Shown: positions 63,977 through 64,000 of the stretch, piece by piece | Numbering within the stretch: position 1 is the first letter of the stretch | Layout: each line of letters opens with the position of its first letter | From: Mucispirillum schaedleri | GTDB taxonomy: Bacteria; Chrysiogenota; Deferribacteres; Deferribacterales; Mucispirillaceae | DNA length: 64,000 bases | Assembly (NCBI GenBank): GCA_949287985.1 | Contig: CASEIN010000047.1 | Coordinates: 1 to 64,000 of the forward strand | Reading direction: 5' to 3' | Made by a program: the position numbers and the translations under genes | Notes under the pieces: model-generated | Database searches by the model: none | Seen by the model: the letters and a program-made list of their open reading frames with translations, nothing else | What the model was told of the DNA's origin: nothing

Positions 63977-64000
63977 ATGATTACACGTGAAATAAAAATA
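63977..64000 (+). CDS. Possible start of the next gene (cut by window edge)
   Basis: ATG at 63977 opens a frame of eight codons (MITREIKI) to the end of the window, 35 nt after trkH. No strong ribosome site is visible. Nothing can be said about the product. Confidence 0.3.

Noticed and set aside
1-64000. tRNA or rRNA genes
   Set aside because: No T-loop GGTTCGAATCC-like cores with matching acceptor stems, and no rRNA-like conserved blocks, were seen on either strand.

Overview
This is an AT-rich bacterial chromosome segment with compact operons on both strands. It encodes a motile, didermic, anaerobe-leaning bacterium: flagellar FlhA, two chemoreceptors, a Tat-exported periplasmic NiFe hydrogenase, a Pst/Pho system, lipoproteins and periplasmic peptidoglycan-trimming enzymes. 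The low G+C, the uptake hydrogenase, and an adjacent pair of genes resembling the Helicobacter/Campylobacter helical-cell-shape enzymes (Csd6/Pgp2 and Csd4/Pgp1) fit a spiral host-associated member of Deferribacterota such as Mucispirillum. That assignment is inference; no database search was possible.

Layout. 1-7 kb: tail of an IS30-type transposase, a chemoreceptor, flhA with a consensus promoter, a MORN-repeat protein and pyruvate kinase. 7.4-12.7 kb: a four-gene hydrogenase operon (small subunit, HybA-like ferredoxin, HybB-like membrane subunit, large subunit). 12.8-18.2 kb: a small secreted protein, then leftward typA, sodC and a second chemoreceptor. 18.6-25.3 kb: a TrkA-like protein with a CPA2 antiporter, then a hybrid histidine kinase, a stand-alone HPt protein and an HxlR regulator. 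25.4-32.9 kb: a PEBP-family protein and a phosphate cluster pstC-pstA-pstB-phoU-phoB-phoR-pstS, with 11-nt-repeat Pho-box candidates in front of both pstC and pstS. 32.9-42.3 kb: efp (arginine-type), an AAA/DUF4143-type ATPase behind two palindromes, glyS, then a soluble histidine kinase, a radical SAM protein and a polyferredoxin as one run, and a convergent M24-fold protein that has lost its metal ligands.

42.3-45.4 kb is the most unusual part. A non-coding stretch carries an 81-bp direct repeat flanking a hairpin-rich element, then a probable small RNA with its own promoter and terminator. Next comes a tandem duplication of a lipoprotein transcription unit. Both lipoprotein promoters have a nine-cytosine tract exactly between -35 and -10, the architecture of slipped-strand phase-variable promoters. 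The second lipoprotein copy carries an in-frame nonsense codon. The sRNA promoter is a third relative of these promoters and lacks the C tract.

45.4-51.1 kb is the leftward cluster dprA-topA-trmFO-xerC, an order known from Firmicutes. It is followed by a YoeB/RelB-type toxin-antitoxin pair. 52-57.8 kb is a tightly overlapping rightward run: RNA m5C methyltransferase, csd6-like, csd4-like, thiE, thiL. 57.9-64 kb holds a FapA/DUF342 protein, an ExeA-like ATPase with an SH3 domain, trkA, trkH and the first codons of another gene. No tRNA, rRNA or CRISPR array was found.
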